A stretch of DNA of 64,000 nucleotides from Solirubrobacter taibaiensis (GTDB taxonomy: Bacteria > Actinomycetota > Thermoleophilia > Solirubrobacterales > Solirubrobacteraceae), in assembly GCA_027587225.1 (NCBI GenBank), contig JAPDDQ010000042.1:1-64000 (forward strand), read 5' to 3'. Below, piece by piece: positions 33,640 through 45,189 of this stretch (positions are counted from its first letter, which is position 1; each line of letters begins with the position of its first letter). Made by a program: the position numbers and the translations under genes. Below the pieces are notes generated by a model. That model made no database searches. It was not told the DNA's origin and saw only the letters and a list, made by a program, of their open reading frames with translations.

Positions 33640-34245
33640 ATGGAAGGACTGCGCGAGCGCAAGAAGCGGGAGACCCGGGAGTCGATCGCCGCGACGGCGA
33701 TGGAGCTGTTCCTCGAGCACGGGTTCGACGCGGTGACCGTGGCGGATGTCGCGCGCGCCGCCGACGTGGCCGAGAAGACGGTCTTCAACCACTTCGCGAC
33801 GAAGGAGGACCTCGTCTTCTTCCGCAGCGAGGACCGGCTCGCGGCCCAGGTGGAGGCGATCCGCACGCGCGCGCCCGGCGTCTCGCTGCCGCAGCTCTTC
33901 GAGGCCGAGACGATGGCCTGGCTGGACCAGATCGAGTCAGGGCGGGTCGAGGCGCTGATGACGGTGCCGCGGGTCGTGCGCGGGAGCGCGGCGCTGCAGG
34001 CGCGGCTGCTCACATACTGGGAGCGCGAAGCGCACGAGCTGACCCTCGCCGTCAGCGAGGACTACGACCTCGTCGCGGCGACGGCCGTCCGTTCGCTCGC
34101 GTGGGCGCACCGGATGATCTTCCGCGCCGCGATGAAGCGCCTGCTCGCGGGCGAGCACCCGCTGACCGTCGCGGCCGAGCTGCGGCTCGAGACGCGCCGG
34201 GTGTACTCCCGCCTGGAGCGGGGTCTGGCAGGCTTCGGCACCTGA
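33640..34245 (+). CDS. TetR-family repressor of the ABC exporter
   Basis: 201 residues from ATG 33640; ATG 33628 in frame adds four but overlaps the -10. The helix-turn-helix is RESIAATAMELFLEHGFDAV then ADVARAADVAEKTVFNHFAT, followed by KEDLVFF. The C-terminal ligand domain has the all-helical pattern of the family. It is divergent from the DrrA/DrrB genes with repeats in the gap, so it probably regulates the exporter and itself. Stop and the next ATG overlap (TGATG). Confidence 0.9.
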   Translation: MEGLRERKKRETRESIAATAMELFLEHGFDAVTVADVARAADVAEKTVFNHFATKEDLVFFRSEDRLAAQVEAIRTRAPGVSLPQLFEAETMAWLDQIESGRVEALMTVPRVVRGSAALQARLLTYWEREAHELTLAVSEDYDLVAATAVRSLAWAHRMIFRAAMKRLLAGEHPLTVAAELRLETRRVYSRLERGLAGFGT

Positions 34246-34997
34246 TGTATCGGCTCACCTTCACGGGCGACGAGGACCTGCTCGACGTCGTCCTGCCGCT
34301 TCTGCCCGGCGGCGTGCGCGAGGACTCCGGCGCGTACGCGGCCTACTCCGGCGCGATGTTCTCGGAGGCGGTGCGGGAGCTCACCGGGGGTGTGGTCGAA
34401 GCGGTGCCGGCGGACTGGAAGCTGCGCCAGATGGGGGCGGGCGTCGTGATCGGCGGCGTTGTCGGCATCCGTTCGCCGTTCGATCGCGAGACCGACGCGC
34501 CGATCGAGGTCGTGGTGGAGCGGCGTGGCAGCGCGTTCGGGTCCGGCTCGCACCCGACGACGCAGATGTGCGTCGCGCTGCTGCTGGAGCTGGAGCCGGG
34601 CGGGAGCGCCGCCGATCTCGGCTGCGGCGTCGGCACCCTCGCGATCGTGGCCGCGAAGCTCGGCTGGGCGCCGGTCGTGGGCGTCGACCGGGTGCCAGTG
34701 GCGATCGAGGTCGCGCGCGAGAACGTGGAGCGCAACGGCGTGTCTGTAGAGGTGGCGGTGAGCGACCTCGCCGTCGACGACATCCCGCTCGCGACCGTGC
34801 TGCTGGTGAACGCGCCGCCGCCCGTGCACGAGCGCGTCGCCGCGGCCGTGGACGCGAGCGTCCGCCACGTGATCGTGTCCGGGATCGTCACCGACGAGAT
34901 GCCGGACGTGGTCAAGGGCTACGAGGCGGCGGGCTTCATCGTCGCGCAGGGGCTGGGGACGGAGGACGAGTGGATCGCGCTGCGGCTCAGCTGCTGA
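34245..34997 (+). CDS. PrmA-like class I methyltransferase
   Basis: 250 residues. GSAFGSGSHPTTQMCVALLL is close to the (F)GTG-x-HPTT signature of ribosomal protein L11 methyltransferase, followed by the SAM-binding motif AADLGCGVGTLAIVAAKLG and VVGVDRVPVAIEVARENVER. The PrmA motif NILA is replaced by NAPPP, so the substrate may differ. An N-terminal domain of about 80 residues precedes the catalytic domain, as in PrmA. Starts on the TetR stop. Confidence 0.8.
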   Translation: MYRLTFTGDEDLLDVVLPLLPGGVREDSGAYAAYSGAMFSEAVRELTGGVVEAVPADWKLRQMGAGVVIGGVVGIRSPFDRETDAPIEVVVERRGSAFGSGSHPTTQMCVALLLELEPGGSAADLGCGVGTLAIVAAKLGWAPVVGVDRVPVAIEVARENVERNGVSVEVAVSDLAVDDIPLATVLLVNAPPPVHERVAAAVDASVRHVIVSGIVTDEMPDVVKGYEAAGFIVAQGLGTEDEWIALRLSC

Positions 34998-35386
34998 ACC
35001 CGGACCTGGCGGCTGCGGAGGGCGCCGCGCTGGGCCAGCTCGCGTGCACGCTGGATGACGGCGGGCTGCTGATCACGACCTCGCGCCTGGTCGAGTTCGG
35101 CGCGCGGGCGGCGATCCTGCTCGCCCCCGGCCTGTTCCGGCTGGACCTCACGCCGCAGGAGGAGACGCTCGGGCTCTTTCCCCGCGTGCTCGGCGGGTGG
35201 GAGGTGGACTGGCGCGCGGCGGAGGAGTCGTGGGATGGCTACCGCGATGCCTCCGGGCCGGCGCCGATCGAGCTGCACGGGACGTTCGACGGCCGCTTCA
35301 CGGCCTGGATCCACGTGCTCTCGTTCACCGAGCGGGACGCCTTGGCCACGCACTTCGTGGCCAAGGCGGTCATCCACTCGATCTAG
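34970..35386 (+). CDS. Uncharacterised protein after the PrmA-like gene
   Basis: 138 residues from GTG 34970, overlapping the previous gene by 28 nt. I recognise no family. The composition is ordinary soluble protein with a compact C-terminal half (GTFDGRFTAWIHVLSFTERD). Coding is supported by the long frame without a better alternative on either strand and by its place at the end of a coupled gene string. It ends 4 nt inside the convergent rhamnosidase gene. Confidence 0.55.
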   Translation: MDRAAAQLLNPDLAAAEGAALGQLACTLDDGGLLITTSRLVEFGARAAILLAPGLFRLDLTPQEETLGLFPRVLGGWEVDWRAAEESWDGYRDASGPAPIELHGTFDGRFTAWIHVLSFTERDALATHFVAKAVIHSI

Positions 35387-38300
35387 GGGCTCGTGGTGCT
35401 GAGCGTGAACGTCAGCGTCTTGCCGTAGCTGCCGGTCCGCAGGCCCTCGTCGGCGCCGACGGTCTGCGAGAACGCGAGCGCCTTGGTGCCGTTGCTCACC
35501 GGTCCGATCCAGGCGTGCAGCGGGGTGGGGTTGCTCGACCCGCCGACCGCCTTGCCGTCCACCTGCAGCGGCTGCGCGAGCGCGAACGAGCCGTTCACGA
35601 GCTTGCCGGTCGCCGTCGCGCTGGCATCGAACACGGCCAGCGCGGCGTCGCCGGCCGTCGAGGTGACCGTGGCCGTGCTCTCACCCGTGTACGTGCGCGC
35701 GACGCCCGGCGTGAGCGCGCCCAGCGAAGCGTTGCCGACGGAGAGCGCCAGCGTGGCGGGCACGTTGGCGTTCATGTTCGTGTTCACGCTCGTGGCGGTG
35801 CTCACCGCGGCCAGGAAGCGGTAGCTGCCCGAGCCGACCTCGTAGGTGGCGACGCCGTTCGCCGTGCCCTTGTGGACCACGCCCGGCTGCTCGGCCGCGG
35901 GCTTGCCGCTCTCGAACACGACCTGTCCGTCCGTGAGCGGGACGCGCACTTCCGCGCGGGTGTTGATCGGGACGTCGACGTCGATCGTCAGCCGGCCCTC
36001 GGCGTCCTTGGACCAGGCGGTCTTCGCCGGGCCGTAGGCGGTCTTCACGGCGGAGGACGCGGCGCCCAGCTCACCCGTGGACGGCGCGACGAGCTGTTTC
36101 TTGTAGCCCGGCTCCAGCGGTGCCAGGCCGCCGACCTCGTCGTAGAGCCAATCGCCGATCGACCCCAGCCCGAAGTGGTTGAACGAGTTCATCCCCGCGT
36201 CCTGGAGCGAGCCGTCCGGGCGGATGCCGTCCCAGCGCTCCCAGATCGTCGTCCCGCCGCGGCTGAGCATGTAGCCCCAGCTCGGGTACGAGTCCTGCAC
36301 GAGGACCTTGTGCGCGAGGTCGGCGCGCCCGCCGTCCTCGAGCACGTTGAGCAGGAACGGGGTGCCGAGGAAGCCCGTGGACAGGTGATTCCCGCGGCGG
36401 GCCACGTCGTCGGCGAGGCGATTGAATGCGGCGGCTTTCAGGTTGTCGGGGACGAGCCCGAACTTCAGCGCGAGCACGTAGCTCGTCTGGCTGCCGGAGC
36501 CGACGGTGCCGTCGGCGCGGACCCAGCGGTTCGCGAAGGCGGACTTGATCTGGGCGTAGAGGGATGCGTAGGACGCCGCATCGGCGTCCTCGCCGAGGAT
36601 CGTCGCCGCCTGACGGACGAGGTCGGTGGAGTGGGCGAAGAACGCCGTGCCGATCAGGTCCAGCGCGGTGTTGTCGGGCGCGAGCCAGTCGCCGTAGCCG
36701 CTGTTGGGGCGGATCAGGTTGTTGCTGTTGGCCTGCAGGTACGCGATCCAGCGTTCCATGGCGTCGTAGTTCTCCCGCAGGATGCGCGGGTCGCCGTAGC
36801 GCTTGTAGAGCGCGAACGGGACGACCGTGCCGGCGTCGCCCCAGCCCGCGACGCCGTCGCCGCAGCAGGTCACGGGCGCGACGTCCGGGAAGGCGCCGTT
36901 GGCCGACTGGCTGTCCCGCAACGTCTGCAGCCACCGGCCGAGGTAGTTGCTCGCGTCGGCGTTGAACGTGCCCGTGGTGGCGAACGCCTGGATGTCGCCG
37001 GTCCAGCCGAGGCGCTCGTCGCGCTGGGAGGCGTCGGTCGGGACGGCCAGGAAGTTCGACCACTGGCCCCAGCGGATGGCGCTCTGGATCTGGTTCACGA
37101 GCGCGTTGTCGGACGTGAAGGTGCCGAACTCGGGGAGATCGGACGTGACGACGCGGCCTTCGAGCGTGTCCGGCTTGGTGCCGGTGACCTCGACGTAGCG
37201 GAAGCCGTGGTAGGTGAAGCGCGCCTCGTAGGTCTCCGTCCCCGCTCCTCGGAGCGTGAACGTGTCCGTCTGCTGGGCGGAGCGCAGGTTGGTGGTGTAG
37301 ACCGTGCCGTCGGCGTTGAGGATCTCGCCGAAGCGCAGCTTGACCTGGGAGCCGGCGGCGCCGGAGGCGGTGATCTTCGCCCAGCCGGCGAAGTTCTGGC
37401 CGAGGTCGTAGACGGTGACGCCGGGCTTGGGCTCGGTGACCGTCTTGGGCTGCAGCGTCTTGATGACCTTGATCGGCGGGCTCTTGTCGGGCTCGAGGGT
37501 CATCGTCTCGTTGCGCACGACCGCGCTGCGCCAGCCGCCGCTGAAGCCGGGCTGGTTCCAGCCGGCGCGGTCCAGGCGGGCGTCGTAGCTCTCGCCGTCG
37601 TAGATGCTGGAGGCGCGCAGGCCGCCCGTGCCGACCTGCCACGTGTCGTCGGTGTTGACGCGGGTCGAGGTGCCGTCGGCGTAGGTGATCTTCAGCTGGG
37701 CGATCAGCGCCGGGTTCGTGCCCCACTTGCGACCGCCCTGGAGACGGCCGGCGTAGTAGCCCTCGCCGAGGACGGCGCCGATCGCGTTGTCCCCGGTCTT
37801 GAGCAGGTCCGTGACGTCGTAGGTCTGGGCCGGGACGCGCTTGGTGTACTCCGTCCAGCCCGGCGTGAGGACGTGGTCGCCGACCTTCTGGCCGTTGATC
37901 GAGACCTCGTACAGGCCGAGCGCGGACACGTACAGGCGGGCCTGCGCGATGTTCGCGGCGGCCGTGAAGTCCTTGCGCAGATACGGGCTCGGCTGGCTCG
38001 GGAGGGAGACGTTGCCGCCCCAGGGGCCGGAGCCGTAGGTGGCGAGCTCGCGCGCTGCCTGCCAGGTCGAGTCGTCGAAGGTGGGCTGCTCCCAGCCGGC
38101 GGGGCCGGTCGCGCTGGACTTCCAGCTCGTCGCCACCGTCGCGCCGTCGGCCTGCAGGCGAGCGATGAAGGCGCCCGGCGTGGCGGCGCCGTTGCCGTTG
38201 AGGCGGTTCTTGGCCTGGACGGCGATCGTGTTCGGGCCCGCCTTCAGCGCGACCTCCACGATCTGCGCCTTCTGCCAGGCGTTCTCGTCGTTGTCTCTCA

Positions 38301-38931
38301 GGGACTTGGTGTCGGCGACGAGCGTGCCGTTGACGTAGATGGCGGCCTCGTCGTCGACCGTGAAGAGCAGGCGCGCGCTGCTCGGCGCGCTCGCGAGGGT
38401 GAACGAGGTGCGCAGGTAGCGCGTCATGGCCGGCATGTTCTGCGTGCCGTCCTCGTGCCAGATCCAGCGCGCGCCGCTGAGGTTCAGATCATCGGCGGGT
38501 GCGGCGATCCACTTCGCGGTCCAGTCGGCGTTGGTCAGGAGCGCGGTTTCGAGCTGCGCGGGCGCGCTGTACTCGCTCGGCTTGCCGCTCTCGTCCCAGA
38601 CCCGGACCTTCCAGCGGTACTGCGCGGCCGAGTCGAGCGCGGGACCCTGGTACGGCACGTTCGCCGAAGCGGGGGAGCGGATCTCGCCGCTGTCCCAGAC
38701 GGTGGCGTCGCCCTTGCTGACGACGACCTGGTAGGCGGACTGCTCACGTCCACGACCGTCGCCGCTGAGCGTCCAGCCGAGCGCCGGACGGGCGCTGGCG
38801 AGCCCGAGCGGGTTGGTGAGGCGGTCGACCGTGAGCCCGCTGGGACTGAGCGGGGTGGCGGCGTGTGCGGCAGCCGGAGTCGCGACGCAGGCAGCGGTGA
38901 TCACCGCGGCCGCGAAGGCGCGTTGCAGCAA
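35383..38931 (-). CDS. Secreted alpha-L-rhamnosidase (GH78)
   Basis: Start TTG 38931 is supported by AGGAGG (38947-38942) and by an immediate signal peptide (LLQRAFAAAVITAACVATPA). The 850-nt open frame further upstream is antisense to mutY. 1182 residues. Domains in order: Ig-like N-domain (PLSPSGLTVDRLTNPLGLAS), CBM67-type carbohydrate module around WIWHEDGTQNMP, Bac_rhamnosid_N (ALGLYEVSINGQKVGDHVL), the (alpha/alpha)6 catalytic domain with QRDERLGWTGDIQAFATTGT and GWGDAGTVVPFALY, a C-terminal beta domain, then the 125-residue tail shared with the phosphoesterase at 13865. It would release rhamnose from plant glycosides or pectin outside the cell. Confidence 0.93.
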   Translation of the reverse strand: MLQRAFAAAVITAACVATPAAAHAATPLSPSGLTVDRLTNPLGLASARPALGWTLSGDGRGREQSAYQVVVSKGDATVWDSGEIRSPASANVPYQGPALDSAAQYRWKVRVWDESGKPSEYSAPAQLETALLTNADWTAKWIAAPADDLNLSGARWIWHEDGTQNMPAMTRYLRTSFTLASAPSSARLLFTVDDEAAIYVNGTLVADTKSLRDNDENAWQKAQIVEVALKAGPNTIAVQAKNRLNGNGAATPGAFIARLQADGATVATSWKSSATGPAGWEQPTFDDSTWQAARELATYGSGPWGGNVSLPSQPSPYLRKDFTAAANIAQARLYVSALGLYEVSINGQKVGDHVLTPGWTEYTKRVPAQTYDVTDLLKTGDNAIGAVLGEGYYAGRLQGGRKWGTNPALIAQLKITYADGTSTRVNTDDTWQVGTGGLRASSIYDGESYDARLDRAGWNQPGFSGGWRSAVVRNETMTLEPDKSPPIKVIKTLQPKTVTEPKPGVTVYDLGQNFAGWAKITASGAAGSQVKLRFGEILNADGTVYTTNLRSAQQTDTFTLRGAGTETYEARFTYHGFRYVEVTGTKPDTLEGRVVTSDLPEFGTFTSDNALVNQIQSAIRWGQWSNFLAVPTDASQRDERLGWTGDIQAFATTGTFNADASNYLGRWLQTLRDSQSANGAFPDVAPVTCCGDGVAGWGDAGTVVPFALYKRYGDPRILRENYDAMERWIAYLQANSNNLIRPNSGYGDWLAPDNTALDLIGTAFFAHSTDLVRQAATILGEDADAASYASLYAQIKSAFANRWVRADGTVGSGSQTSYVLALKFGLVPDNLKAAAFNRLADDVARRGNHLSTGFLGTPFLLNVLEDGGRADLAHKVLVQDSYPSWGYMLSRGGTTIWERWDGIRPDGSLQDAGMNSFNHFGLGSIGDWLYDEVGGLAPLEPGYKKQLVAPSTGELGAASSAVKTAYGPAKTAWSKDAEGRLTIDVDVPINTRAEVRVPLTDGQVVFESGKPAAEQPGVVHKGTANGVATYEVGSGSYRFLAAVSTATSVNTNMNANVPATLALSVGNASLGALTPGVARTYTGESTATVTSTAGDAALAVFDASATATGKLVNGSFALAQPLQVDGKAVGGSSNPTPLHAWIGPVSNGTKALAFSQTVGADEGLRTGSYGKTLTFTLSTTSP

Positions 38932-39009
38932 GATCCTCTCTCCTCCTGGTGGTTTGCTGGTTGCGAACGTTACAAAACGATCATGAGCGAACGCAAGTGA
39001 CCTCGGTTC

Positions 39010-39015
39010 TATGGT
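39010..39015 (+). promoter_or_regulatory. Leaderless -10 element of mutY
   Basis: TATGGT ends 6 nt before GTG 39022. Confidence 0.45.
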
Positions 39016-39021
39016 CCGTGT

Positions 39022-39792
39022 GTGGACGTAGAAGCGCTGCTCGAGTGGTACGAGGAAGTCCGGAGGCCGCTGCCCTGGCGCGAGACGCGTGACCCGTACG
39101 CGCTGCTCGTGTCCGAGGTGATGCTCCAGCAGACCCAGGCGCTGCGGGTCGTCCCGTATTACGAGCGGTGGCTCGACGAGTTCCCGACGGCTCGTGCCCT
39201 GGCTGAGGCGCCGGTGCGCGAGGTGCTCGCGTTGTGGTCGGGGCTGGGCTACAACCGCCGCGCGTTGGCGCTGCAGCGCGCCGCCGCGCACGTCGCCGAG
39301 CATGGCTGGCCTTCTGACCTCACTGAGCTGCCCGGCGTGGGGAAGTACACGGCGGCTGCCGTCTCCTCGTTTGCGTGGGATCGGGACATGGCCGCCGCGG
39401 ACACCAATGTGCGCCGCGTGCTCACCCGGCGCGAGGGGCTGGAGATCGACGTCTCCGCGCGCGCTGACGAGTTGCTCCCACGCGGGCGGGCGGCACCGTT
39501 CAACCAGGCGATGATGGAACTCGGGGCGACCGTGTGCCGCCCTCGCAATCCGGACTGTGCGCAGTGCCCGGTGGAGCGCGGCTGCCTGCGCCTGGTCATC
39601 ACTCCCGCTCGTCGCGTCAAGCCCACGAAATTCGAAGACACGGATAGGTGGGCACGTGGGCGCGTGATCGCGTCGCTGCTCGCCGGCGAGCCCTTCCCAC
39701 TGGACGGCGAGCGGCTCGAACGCGTCCTCGTGGGGCTCGAACGCGACGGCCTGATCGTCCGCGACGCCGCCGGCCGCCCGCAACTGCCGTAG
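39022..39792 (+). CDS. mutY: A/G-specific adenine DNA glycosylase, short form
   Basis: 256 residues from GTG 39022. HhH-GPD fold with LTELPGVGKYTAAAVSSFAW, catalytic E32 (SEVMLQQTQ), catalytic D127 (AADTNVRRVL) and the 4Fe-4S loop C172-x6-C179-x2-C182-x5-C188. It removes adenine mispaired with 8-oxoguanine. Typical MutY proteins are about 350 residues with a NUDIX-like domain that reads 8-oxoG. Here only a short winged-helix-like tail of about 55 residues follows the Fe-S loop, so recognition of the opposite base may rely on the core. Confidence 0.9.
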   Translation: MDVEALLEWYEEVRRPLPWRETRDPYALLVSEVMLQQTQALRVVPYYERWLDEFPTARALAEAPVREVLALWSGLGYNRRALALQRAAAHVAEHGWPSDLTELPGVGKYTAAAVSSFAWDRDMAAADTNVRRVLTRREGLEIDVSARADELLPRGRAAPFNQAMMELGATVCRPRNPDCAQCPVERGCLRLVITPARRVKPTKFEDTDRWARGRVIASLLAGEPFPLDGERLERVLVGLERDGLIVRDAAGRPQLP

Positions 39793-39809
39793 CGCGCCGA
39801 CGCGCCTCC

Positions 39810-39815
39810 TATCCT
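39810..39815 (+). promoter_or_regulatory. Leaderless -10 element of the DivIVA-domain gene
   Basis: TATCCT ends 8 nt before GTG 39824. Confidence 0.45.
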
Positions 39816-39823
39816 GAGCGGTC

Positions 39824-40408
39824 GTGGATCGGGACGGAATCCAGCGCCGAGACTTCCCAACCGGTCGCCGCGGCTACGACCCAGCCGCAGTGGACGAGCA
39901 TCTGCGCCGGGTCGCGGACGCCTTCGAGACGAATACGCCGTTGCCGGCTCCCTCGTTCGCCGCGTCCACCTCCGACCAGGTCCGCGAGATCCTCGAGGCC
40001 GCTGAGCGCAGCGTCGCCTCCGTCCGCGCCGAGGCCTCCCGCGAAGCCTCCGACCACGTCACGGAGGTCCAGCAGGCCACCGCGGGCATGCTGTCCAAGC
40101 TCGACGAGCTCGAGTCCGAGCTGGGCCGCCTGCTCACCGCCCTCCGCGCCTCCGGCGAACGCCTCGCGCAGGGCCTCGAGCAGCTGCAGGCCGACGTCGC
40201 CGGCACCGCGCCCTCGCCGCCCGCCGCCGACGCGCCCGCGCCCGTCACGCCCCTCTCCAGCGACGACTCCGGCGCGCGCCTGATCGCCCTCAACATGGCG
40301 CTCAGCGGCAGCTCGCGCGAGGAGACCGCCGCGTACCTCGCGGAGCACTTCGAGCTCGCCGATCCCGACGCGCTCCTCGACGACGTCTACGCCAGAGCAG
40401 GTCGATGA
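39824..40408 (+). CDS. DivIVA-domain coiled-coil protein
   Basis: 194 residues. The N-terminus (IQRRDFPTGRRGYDPAAVDE HLRRVADAF) is the DivIVA membrane-curvature motif F...GYD..VD.FL. It is followed by a coiled coil (about 50-125), a Pro/Ala linker, and a short C-terminal helical module (ARLIALNMALSGSSREETAA YLAEHF). Likely a polar or division-site scaffold in the cytoplasm; much shorter than a main Wag31/DivIVA, so perhaps an accessory one. Overlaps the next ATG by 4 nt. Confidence 0.85.
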   Translation: MDRDGIQRRDFPTGRRGYDPAAVDEHLRRVADAFETNTPLPAPSFAASTSDQVREILEAAERSVASVRAEASREASDHVTEVQQATAGMLSKLDELESELGRLLTALRASGERLAQGLEQLQADVAGTAPSPPAADAPAPVTPLSSDDSGARLIALNMALSGSSREETAAYLAEHFELADPDALLDDVYARAGR

Positions 40409-41937
40409 ACGAGCTTTCCGAACTCCACCGGCGCGCCCGCGAGATCGCCGATCTCAACGGGATCGGCGGCCTGCTGCTGTGGGACCAGAACACGATGATG
40501 CCGCCGGGCGGGGCGGACGCGCGCGCGGATCAGTTCGAGGCGCTCGAGCGGATTCAGCACAAGAACCTGACCGACCCGCAGCTCGGGCGCATCCTCGACG
40601 AGCTGGAGCCGTGGGCGGCCTCGGAGGACCCCGACTCGGACGACGTGCGGCTGATCGCCGTGCTCAAGCGCGACCACGAGAAGGCCGTCCGCGTGCCCAC
40701 CGAGCTCGCCGCGGAGATGTCCGGGGCGTCGGCGCACGCGCAACAGTCCTGGCTCGAAGCGCGCGAGAAGGCTGACTTCAAGCCGTTCGCGCCCGCGCTC
40801 GAGCACCTCCTGGAGCTCCAACAGCGCTATATCGCGTGCTTCGACGATTCGGGCGAGTTCGCGCATCCGTACGACATCCTGCTCGACGACTACGAGCCCG
40901 GCCTCACCACCGAGGAGCTCCAGGGGCTGTTCACGCACATCCAGGCGGAGCTCGTCCCGCTCGTCTCGGCGGCAGCGGCGGCGGGAGAGGACGGCCGCGT
41001 CTTCCCAGGCCATTTCCCGCAGGAGCGCCAACACCCATTCGCGGATGAGCTCCTGCGCGCCGTCGGCTACAACGGCGAGCACTGGCGCCTGGACCCGTCG
41101 GTGCACCCGTTCGCGCGCTCGATGGCGCACACCGACGTGCGGCTCACGACGCGCTGGGAGCCGGACGACCTCGCGATGGCGTTCTACTCCTGTCTGCACG
41201 AGTTCGGGCACGGCCTGTACGAGGCGCAGATGTCGCCCGCGCACTACCGGACGACGCTCGCCGACGCCGCCGGGCTCGGTACGCACGAGTCCCAGAGCCG
41301 CCTGTGGGAGAACCTCGTCGGCCGCGGCAAGCCGTTCTCCGAGTGGATCCTGCCGGTCATGCAGCGCCACTTCGGGCATCCGTTCGACGCCTGGGACGTC
41401 AACGAGCTCTACCGCTCCGTCAACCAGGTGCGGCTCTCGCTGATCCGGATCGAGGCCGACGAGACGACGTACAACCTGCACATCGCGTTGCGGTTCGAGC
41501 TCGAGCTGGCGCTGGTCGAGGGGCGGCTGAGCGTCGCCGACCTCCCGGACGCCTGGGACGAGGCCACGCACCGGCTGCTGGGGCTCGAGACCCCGTCCGT
41601 GCTCGAGGGCGTCCTGCAGGACATCCACTGGGGCACCGGGATGATCGGCTATTTCCCGACGTACACGATCGGGAACCTGATGGCCGCGCAGCTGTGGCAG
41701 GCGCTGCGCACCGATCTGCCGGACATCGACAACTCCATCGCCGTCGGCGACTTCGATCCGCTGCGCGAGTGGCTGCGCGACAACATCCACCGGCACGGGC
41801 GCAAGTTCGACTCGCGTGAGTTGCTGCGCCGCGCGACCGGGGAAGAGCTGCAGGTAGAGCCGTTCCTCGTCTATCTCGAGGGCAAGCTGCTCGACGCCGG
41901 TTTGCTGACCGCTCCGGTCCGCGTTCCCCGCACCTAG
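40405..41937 (+). CDS. Zinc carboxypeptidase, family M32 (Taq type)
   Basis: 510 residues, the usual length. Zinc site HEFGH (H265, E266, H269) within [18 protein letters not shown], followed by the family signature [16 protein letters not shown]. Helical throughout, no signal peptide, so cytoplasmic. Removes single amino acids from peptide C-termini. Coupled to the DivIVA-domain gene by ATGA; a functional link is not obvious. Confidence 0.93.
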   Translation: MNELSELHRRAREIADLNGIGGLLLWDQNTMMPPGGADARADQFEALERIQHKNLTDPQLGRILDELEPWAASEDPDSDDVRLIAVLKRDHEKAVRVPTELAAEMSGASAHAQQSWLEAREKADFKPFAPALEHLLELQQRYIACFDDSGEFAHPYDILLDDYEPGLTTEELQGLFTHIQAELVPLVSAAAAAGEDGRVFPGHFPQERQHPFADELLRAVGYNGEHWRLDPSVHPFARSMAHTDVRLTTRWEPDDLAMAFYSCLHEFGHGLYEAQMSPAHYRTTLADAAGLGTHESQSRLWENLVGRGKPFSEWILPVMQRHFGHPFDAWDVNELYRSVNQVRLSLIRIEADETTYNLHIALRFELELALVEGRLSVADLPDAWDEATHRLLGLETPSVLEGVLQDIHWGTGMIGYFPTYTIGNLMAAQLWQALRTDLPDIDNSIAVGDFDPLREWLRDNIHRHGRKFDSRELLRRATGEELQVEPFLVYLEGKLLDAGLLTAPVRVPRT

Positions 41938-41951
41938 CGAACATCTGTTCG
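41938..41951 (+). promoter_or_regulatory. LexA (SOS) box upstream of uvrA
   Basis: CGAACATCTGTTCG is a perfect CGAAC-N4-GTTCG palindrome, 41 nt before the uvrA ATG and touching the stop of the carboxypeptidase gene. It is the same motif as the one before uvrB. Confidence 0.85.
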
Positions 41952-41992
41952 AGAAGTACGTCCGGCTCCGCCGTAGAATGGGAGGCGGTCTT

Positions 41993-44881
<2,889 letters not shown>

Positions 44882-45000
44882 GCCGCGCGGGTGGGTGGCT
44901 AGAGCGCCGGGCTGGGTTGGCTCGGCGCCGAGGCGAACTCGAAACGAACGGCAGAACTGCTCATCGATGGGGTGGTGAGTCTGCCGCGCGGCAGGGGTGA

Positions 45001-45035
45001 GGTCGGAAAGGTCCGCTGAGCGGATGTTTCCGACC
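45001..45035. repeat. Inner hairpin 1 of the large inverted repeat
   Basis: GGTCGGAAA and TTTCCGACC (9 bp, perfect) enclose CCGCT/AGCGG. Confidence 0.75.
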
Positions 45036-45051
45036 GCACCCACTCGCGCTG

Positions 45052-45086
45052 GCTGGGTTTTCCACCGTCAGGGTCGAAAACCCAGC
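45052..45086. repeat. Inner hairpin 2 of the large inverted repeat
   Basis: GCTGGGTTTTC and GAAAACCCAGC form a perfect 11-bp stem with a 13-nt loop. Confidence 0.75.
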
Positions 45087-45189
45087 TCGTCCTTGCCGCG
45101 CGGCGGGCTCACCACCCCCTTACCGGGCAGTTGCCGTTCGTTTCGAGTTCGCCTTGCCGCCCAGCCCAACCCGCGCGGCGCTCTAACCG

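Larger units (their letters stand above)
44901..45184. repeat. 284-bp imperfect inverted repeat with two nested hairpins
   Basis: Left arm 44901-44995 and right arm 45091-45184 match as inverted copies over about 95 nt. Perfect blocks: 8 bp at the ends (AGAGCGCC, 44901-44908 / 45177-45184), 23 bp (44931-44953 / 45132-45154), 11 bp (GGGGTGGTGAG, 44969-44979 / 45108-45118) and 11 bp (44983-44993 / 45094-45104). The spacer holds two more hairpins. It fills the gap between the converging uvrA and efflux-pump genes. It may be a MITE-like element, a structured RNA or a bidirectional terminator. Confidence 0.85.

Noticed and set aside
35197-39000. A 1267-codon open frame on the plus strand opposite the rhamnosidase gene
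   Set aside because: Composition is the typical antisense pattern (V, R, G, D, A), there is no fold or signal, and the minus-strand gene is certain.
38932-39783. In-frame 5' extension of the rhamnosidase over mutY
   Set aside because: TTG 38931 has AGGAGG and an immediate signal peptide, and the extension is antisense to mutY.
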